Of a stretch of 64,000 bases of DNA, positions 63,300 through 64,000 are shown in pieces (position 1 is the stretch's first letter; each line of letters starts with the position of its first letter). The stretch is from the NCBI RefSeq assembly GCF_900115705.1, contig NZ_FOXL01000008.1:62001-126000 (forward strand). The letters run 5' to 3'. The notes under the pieces are model-generated. The model ran no database searches, was not told the DNA's origin, and saw only the letters and a list, made by a program, of their open reading frames with translations. The position numbers were made by a program, and so were the translations under genes. The DNA is from Frateuria terrea. GTDB taxonomy: Bacteria > Pseudomonadota > Gammaproteobacteria > Xanthomonadales > Rhodanobacteraceae.

Positions 63300-64000
63300 A
63301 TGCTCAAGTTCTGGAAGAAGAAACCCACCGAAACGACTTCGGAGCAGCCGGCCGACCAGGGCCAGACGCCGCCTGCCGATATGCATGTCGCCGACGCCGC
63401 AGCACAGGACACCACCAACCCGGTGCTGGACGAGGCCCGCGCGGAACTGGCTGCCGCCGAGCCAGCGGTGGTCGACGAGGCGCCGCCCCCCGCGGCAGCA
63501 CCCGAGCCTGCCCAGGCCAAACGCAGCTGGCGCGAGCGCCTCGCCGGCAGCGGCTTCGCCAAGGGCCTGAGCTCGCTGTTCGTGCGCCATCCCAAGCTCG
63601 ACGATGACCTGCTCGACGAGCTCGAAACCCTGCTGATCACTGCCGACGTCGGCGTGGAAGCCAGCACCACGCTGGTCGAAGGCCTGCGCAAGCGCATGCA
63701 CAAACGCGAGTTCGCCGATGCCGATGCATTGCTGGCCGCGCTGCGCGAGTCGCTGGTCGCGATGCTGCTGCCGGTGCAGCAGCCGCTGGACATCTCCGGG
63801 CACAAGCCGTTCGTGGTGCTCACCGTGGGCATCAACGGCGTGGGCAAGACCACGACGATCGGAAAACTCGCCCGCAGGTGGCGCGACGAAGGCCGCCAGG
63901 TGCTGCTCGCCGCCGGCGATACCTTCCGCGCCGCCGCGGTGGCGCAGCTGAAGGCCTGGGGCGAGCGCAACAATGTGCCGGTGATCGCGCAGGGCCAGGA
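63300..64000 (+). CDS. ftsY: FtsY signal-recognition-particle receptor (3' end beyond window)
   Basis: SRP receptor GTPase; about 233 residues are seen before the right edge. A short N-terminal acidic and Pro/Ala-rich A domain (about 1-75) follows [10 protein letters not shown]. The N domain helices ([17 protein letters not shown] and [20 protein letters not shown]) and the G domain follow, with the P-loop [10 protein letters not shown] at 177-186 and [11 protein letters not shown] nearby. It docks SRP-ribosome complexes at the membrane. The ATG spans 63300-63302 and is divergent from rsmD over 160 bases. Confidence 0.96.
   Translation, partial: MLKFWKKKPTETTSEQPADQGQTPPADMHVADAAAQDTTNPVLDEARAELAAAEPAVVDEAPPPAAAPEPAQAKRSWRERLAGSGFAKGLSSLFVRHPKLDDDLLDELETLLITADVGVEASTTLVEGLRKRMHKREFADADALLAALRESLVAMLLPVQQPLDISGHKPFVVLTVGINGVGKTTTIGKLARRWRDEGRQVLLAAGDTFRAAAVAQLKAWGERNNVPVIAQGQ

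Overview
The window is a high-GC gammaproteobacterial chromosome segment that looks like the Xanthomonadales, most probably family Rhodanobacteraceae (Dyella/Rhodanobacter/Luteibacter-like). The basis is FleQ-type control, the MotC/MotD stator pair, the flhA-flhF-fleN-fliA-cheYZA-motCD order shared with Pseudomonas and Xanthomonas, and CheV next to flgB. The genus call is inference. It carries almost the whole polar-flagellum and chemotaxis regulon (about positions 1-57100), then a short block of household genes up to ftsY.

Layout. 1-5911 (minus) is a chemotaxis operon: STAS protein, CheY-like regulator, CheA, CheW, MCP and CheR (CheR is cut by the left edge). It is read from a clear sigma-28 promoter at 5949-5975. 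A second sigma-28 promoter at 6006-6032 points the other way into a second FliK-like gene and a stand-alone FlhB C-terminal-like gene. 7725-10102 (plus) holds three sulfur/redox genes (a c4-like cytochrome, a TsdA-like dihaem cytochrome and a DsrE-family protein), bracketed by copies of a repeat. 10352-26327 (minus) runs from fliL to the CheW-like gene: fliLMNOPQR-flhB-flhA-flhF-fleN-fliA-cheY-cheZ-cheA-motC-motD-cheW. 27075-36243 (minus) holds fliK, fliJIHGFE, fleQ and a PilZ-like gene. 36515-40764 holds fliT, fliS, fliD and fliC. 40928-52645 holds flgLKJIHGFEDCB and cheV. On plus, 52862-57093 holds a soluble MCP, flgA, flgM, flgN and an EAL-like/HDOD protein. 57370-63139 (minus) holds a TMEM43-family protein, an MBL-fold hydrolase, gamma-glutamyltransferase, a YfhL-type ferredoxin, a lipoprotein, coaD and rsmD. 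ftsY starts at 63300 and is cut by the right edge.

Regulation visible in the sequence. FleQ is a sigma-54 activator. Sigma-54 (-24/-12) elements lie just before fliE, fliL, flgB and the soluble-MCP/flgA unit, with a weaker one before fliK. Sigma-28 elements lie before fliC, flgM, the STAS-che operon and the FliK-like gene, with weaker ones before cheV and the soluble MCP. This gives a readable hierarchy: FleQ/sigma-54 builds the basal body and hook, then FliA, held by FlgM, switches on filament, chemotaxis and a second FliK/FlhB-like pair. Three GTGA-N6-TCAC dyads are candidate sites for a Crp/Clp-type regulator.

The most unusual points are the sigma-28-driven FliK-like/FlhB-tail pair, three EFEALLD motifs in the linker of the second CheA, a dispersed palindromic repeat family that forms a 198-bp tandem array before fliL and also lies inside the flgI reading frame, the sulfur module set between repeats, and a flagellin with four spaced GDLT motifs. 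No CRISPR array, tRNA, rRNA, transposase or integrase was seen.
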